Of a stretch of 6,915 bases of DNA, positions 5,587-6,915 are shown piece by piece (the first letter of the stretch is position 1; each line of letters begins with the position of its first letter). The DNA lies in the NCBI GenBank assembly GCA_016926135.1, contig JAFGPH010000253.1, forward strand, positions 1 to 6,915, read 5' to 3'. Position numbers and translations under genes: made by a program. The stretch is from Deltaproteobacteria bacterium (GTDB taxonomy: Bacteria; Desulfobacterota; DSM-4660; Desulfatiglandales; HGW-15). The notes under the pieces are model-generated. The model was not told the DNA's origin. It ran no database searches and worked only from the letters and a program-made list of their open reading frames with translations.

Positions 5587-6246
5587 ATGGGTTCGGTGTC
5601 CTTTTCCGATATCGCGGTGGTTTCCTGCGGCACCCTGAGCATGGAACTGAACCGTTTAAGGGAGGAGGGTTTCCTGGATACGGAGCACCTGATGTTCACC
5701 ACACCCGGGCTTCACGAGGACCCCCGTGAGCTGGAGCGGCAGCTTCTTCGACGGATCGTTCAGGCCAAGGAGAAGGCCGGCAAGGTGCTCGTGGTCTATG
5801 GCGGCAAATTCTGCTATGTGAATGCGCATGAACCCACGCGCACGATGAGAAAGATCATTGAGGAGCAAGGCCCCCGCGTGGCGAGGATCGAGGCCACCCA
5901 TTGCATGGACATGCTGGCGAGCGAGGCGGAACGCGAAAAGATCGCTCAGGAGGTGGCCGGAGGGGAGAAGGTATGGTGGATGACTCCGGGATGGATCGAG
6001 TTTCGTCACCAGGTGTTCAAGGGATGGGACCAGGGGCTGGCCAATGAGAACTTCCCCAAGCATACGGGCGGGGCCATCGTGCTGGACGCGGTTGGATATG
6101 TGGACCAGTACATAGCGGAAAAACCGGAGGCGTTCCTGGAGTACTCCGACTGGATGGGGATCCCCATCCAGGCATATCCCGTGACCCTGGATCGATTCAA
6201 ATCCCTTCTGACGGCGCAGGCCGTACGACTGGGCGGGGTCGCTTAA
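5587..6246 (+). CDS. DUF1638 family protein
   Basis: This 219-residue soluble protein matches the DUF1638 pattern. It has an early CGTLSMEL (C14), LHEDPRELERQL around 42-53, a glycine strand VVYGGKFCYVN (C76), HCMDML (H105, C106), and WWMTPGWIEF at 130-139, which corresponds to the family's tpGW-e segment. The three conserved cysteines and H105 look like a possible metal or cofactor site. DUF1638 proteins have no established function that I can state. They are often found near corrinoid-dependent methyltransferases in methanogens and other anaerobes, but none is in this window. The start at 5587 follows a perfect AAGGAGG (5574-5580); the frame is open to a GTG at 5551 without such support. 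It sits between the flavoenzyme and the STAS-like gene and is presumably co-transcribed with them. The family call is good; the role is unknown. Confidence 0.85.
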   Translation: MGSVSFSDIAVVSCGTLSMELNRLREEGFLDTEHLMFTTPGLHEDPRELERQLLRRIVQAKEKAGKVLVVYGGKFCYVNAHEPTRTMRKIIEEQGPRVARIEATHCMDMLASEAEREKIAQEVAGGEKVWWMTPGWIEFRHQVFKGWDQGLANENFPKHTGGAIVLDAVGYVDQYIAEKPEAFLEYSDWMGIPIQAYPVTLDRFKSLLTAQAVRLGGVA

Positions 6247-6277
6247 ACCTCGCCGGCGGGGTGAAAGGGGGTGTGTC

Positions 6278-6556
6278 GTGGGGGCAAATTTCAGGCTCAT
6301 TGTCCATCAAAACTCGGATAACTTGCATCTCGCGCTGGGCGGGGATTTCGACGAGAGTGCAGCTCATTTGCTCCTGGATACGATTCAAAAGCGGTGTTCC
6401 TATGCCTCGCAGGTATTCATCCACACCAACGGTCTGGGATTCATCGATCCGTCCGGGCCCGCCGTGTTCAGGAGTTGCCTTGGCCAGCTCGATCACTGCA
6501 GGCACATGCGCCTGCGGTTCACGGGAGATCTTGCAAAAACGCTGGCACCCGGATAG
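6278..6556 (+). CDS. Small STAS-like protein
   Basis: This 92-residue protein resembles a stand-alone STAS/anti-sigma-factor-antagonist fold. It shows a beta strand (LHLALGGDFDESAAHLLLDTIQ), then QVFIHTNGLGFIDPSGPAVFRSCLGQL at about 45-71 and MRLRFTGDLAKTLAP at 77-91. The IDPSG loop occupies the place where STAS proteins carry the DS(x)G phospho-serine, so S59 could be modified, but this is inference. The start is a GTG at 6278 behind a strong AAAGGGGGTG ribosome site (6264-6273). It is the last gene of the plus-strand unit, 31 bp after the DUF1638 stop. That gap can form a small ACCTC/GGGGT stem (6247-6262). A role as a regulatory partner or scaffold is possible. The coding call is firm; the fold assignment is moderate. 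Confidence 0.72.
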   Translation: MGANFRLIVHQNSDNLHLALGGDFDESAAHLLLDTIQKRCSYASQVFIHTNGLGFIDPSGPAVFRSCLGQLDHCRHMRLRFTGDLAKTLAPG

Positions 6557-6568
6557 TGCGATTCCGGG
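6548..6568 (+). other. Hairpin over the stop codon of the STAS-like gene
   Basis: CCCGGA (6548-6553) pairs with TCCGGG (6563-6568) around a 9-nt loop that contains the TAG stop. No T-run follows, so it is at best a weak or factor-assisted 3' end for the operon. Confidence 0.35.
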
Positions 6569-6577
6569 AGATCTTCG

Positions 6578-6622
6578 TCGCAAGGATGCGAGAGTTGCAA
6601 AATTGCAAGTGCCCGGTCGCAA
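6578..6622. repeat. Cluster of TYGCAA-type elements upstream of the third promoter region
   Basis: Five related short elements fall within 45 bp: TCGCAA (6578-6583), TGCGA (6587-6591, inverse orientation), TTGCAA (6595-6600), TTGCAA (6603-6608) and TCGCAA (6617-6622). The first two form TCGCA-AGGA-TGCGA. The TTGCAA pair forms a symmetric 14-bp block centred at 6601.5, 106.5 bp upstream of the first G of the -24 GG at 6708. This position suits an upstream activator site for a regulator different from the one that would bind the TGTTAA palindromes. Binding is inferred. Confidence 0.45.
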
Positions 6623-6650
6623 CCCATTTTTCGATCCTTTCTCGGGTTTC

Positions 6651-6676
6651 AATCAAATATCCGTTATCATTTGATT
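6651..6676. repeat. 8-bp inverted repeat, possible operator or bend site
   Basis: AATCAAAT (6651-6658) and ATTTGATT (6669-6676) are perfect inverted copies around a 10-bp spacer, in a locally AT-rich stretch just upstream of the overlapping sigma54 promoters. Read on the minus strand, AATCAAATGATAA differs at one position from the IHF consensus WATCAANNNNTTR, so a DNA-bending site is one reading. A repressor or activator operator is another. Confidence 0.45.
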
Positions 6677-6685
6677 AATTAGCCT

Positions 6686-6702
6686 TTGGCCCTATTCGTG
6701 CC
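6686..6702 (+). promoter_or_regulatory. Candidate sigma54 promoter P3a, weaker upstream copy
   Basis: TTGGCCCTATTCGTGCC has GG at 6688-6689 and GC at 6700-6701, 10 bp apart. The flanking bases deviate from consensus (GGCCC for GGCAC). It lies 20 bp upstream of the stronger P3b, and its -12 element forms one arm of the palindrome at 6698-6712. Confidence 0.4.
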
Positions 6703-6712
6703 AGAATGGCAC
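6698..6712. repeat. Palindrome joining two sigma54 elements
   Basis: GTGCCA-GAA-TGGCAC is a perfect 6-bp inverted repeat with a 3-bp spacer. The right arm is the consensus -24 box of P3b and the left arm is the -12 region of P3a. On the minus strand the left arm reads TGGCACG, with GG at 6702-6701 and GC at 6690-6689 at the correct spacing, so a leftward sigma54 element is also conceivable. Confidence 0.5.
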
Positions 6713-6722
6713 GCTCCTTGCT
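6706..6722 (+). promoter_or_regulatory. Sigma54 (-24/-12) promoter P3b, near-consensus
   Basis: ATGGCACGCTCCTTGCT contains TGGCACG and TTGCT exactly as in the sigma54 consensus, with GG at 6708-6709 and GC at 6720-6721. It is the best match in the window. Transcription should begin near 6732 and read into the gene at the right edge. No TGTTAA-type palindrome lies upstream of it, so another activator is likely. Confidence 0.88.
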
Positions 6723-6751
6723 GCTCCCCATTCCCAGGGGCTGAAACAGTC

Positions 6752-6853
6752 ATGAAGAGTGCCTTTTGCGGTGAGTTTCGGAGGAGAAACCGGCAGGGGA
6801 AGGGATCCATGATAACGGCAAATCAACGGAATGGGGTTCGGGCATGGACCTGA
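6752..6853 (+). CDS. Possible 33-codon leader ORF
   Basis: ATG at 6752 opens a short frame (MKSAFCGEFRRRNRQGKGSM...) ending with TGA at 6851-6853, 10 bp inside the next gene. A second in-frame ATG at 6809 has the best ribosome site of the region (AGGGGAAGGG, 6795-6804). The peptide is basic and resembles nothing I recognise. It could couple translation to the gene at 6844, or be chance. Confidence 0.25.
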   Translation: MKSAFCGEFRRRNRQGKGSMITANQRNGVRAWT

Positions 6854-6915
6854 GCAGGGCTTACGGGCGCCTCGTTTTTCCCTTTTTCCTGCTGTGCAAC
6901 GGGGCAGTGCCGGCG
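6844..6915 (+). CDS. Start of a secreted or membrane-anchored protein (partial)
   Basis: From ATG 6844 the frame runs open to the window edge: MDLSRAYGRLVFPFFLLCNG, then AVPA. This has a short N-region with two arginines, a hydrophobic core and a small-residue end, as in a Sec signal peptide or signal anchor. No in-frame ATG, GTG or TTG start lies between the upstream stop at 6772-6774 and 6844, but the ribosome site is weak (GGGG at 6833-6836). It is positioned to be driven by the sigma54 promoter at 6706-6722. Only 24 residues are visible, so the product is unknown. Confidence 0.5.
   Translation, partial: MDLSRAYGRLVFPFFLLCNGAVPA

Noticed and set aside
6621..6648. AACCC...GGGTT as a terminator for the plus-strand operon
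   Set aside because: Five pairs with an 18-nt loop and no following T-run is too weak.
1..6915. CRISPR arrays, tRNA or rRNA genes, insertion sequences, att sites
   Set aside because: No regularly spaced repeats, cloverleaf-like segments, transposase motifs or terminal inverted repeats were seen.

Overview
The window reads as an accessory, sigma54-controlled locus from a GC-rich anaerobic bacterium. A sulfate-reducing or syntrophic Desulfobacterota is the best guess. The reasons are the PAS-type sigma54 activator, the GG-N10-GC promoters, a CooT-family nickel-binding protein, a DUF1638 protein and an Fe-S/FMN/FAD ene-reductase-type enzyme. This assignment is inference; no rRNA or marker gene is present.

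Layout. (1) Bases 1-126 are the 3' end of a sensor histidine kinase. It meets, tail to tail and sharing one CTAG, a minus-strand PAS-AAA+-Fis sigma54 activator (123-1502). (2) A 213-bp divergent intergenic region holds a palindrome (1521-1538) and a sigma54 promoter (1636-1652). The promoter fires rightward into a GAF-HisKA protein without an ATPase domain (1716-2564) and a CooT-family protein (2590-2805). (3) A second intergenic region holds a near-identical palindrome (2827-2844) and a second sigma54 promoter (2942-2958). It precedes a 64-residue Cys-rich protein, a TusA-fold protein without the catalytic cysteine, a 641-residue Old-Yellow-Enzyme/dienoyl-CoA-reductase-type flavoenzyme, a DUF1638 protein and a small STAS-like protein, all on the plus strand (3017-6556). 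(4) Bases 6557-6843 form a dense regulatory region with a TYGCAA-type repeat cluster, an 8-bp inverted repeat and two overlapping sigma54 promoters. They lead into the start of a secreted or membrane-anchored protein at the right edge.

The strongest observation is regulatory. The two palindromes agree at 16 of 18 positions when one is reverse-complemented. Each is centred exactly 108.5 bp from the first G of the -24 GG of its promoter. The promoters themselves match at 25 of 33 aligned bases. This makes the adjacent activator the likely common regulator of both rightward units, and the palindrome beside its own start codon suggests autoregulation.

How the genes work together is not known. 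A working model is that the PAS domain senses redox state, metal or a small molecule and then turns on both units. One unit would make a signalling adaptor and a nickel-handling protein. The other would make a flavin/Fe-S reductase with small accessory proteins. No substrate can be assigned from sequence alone.
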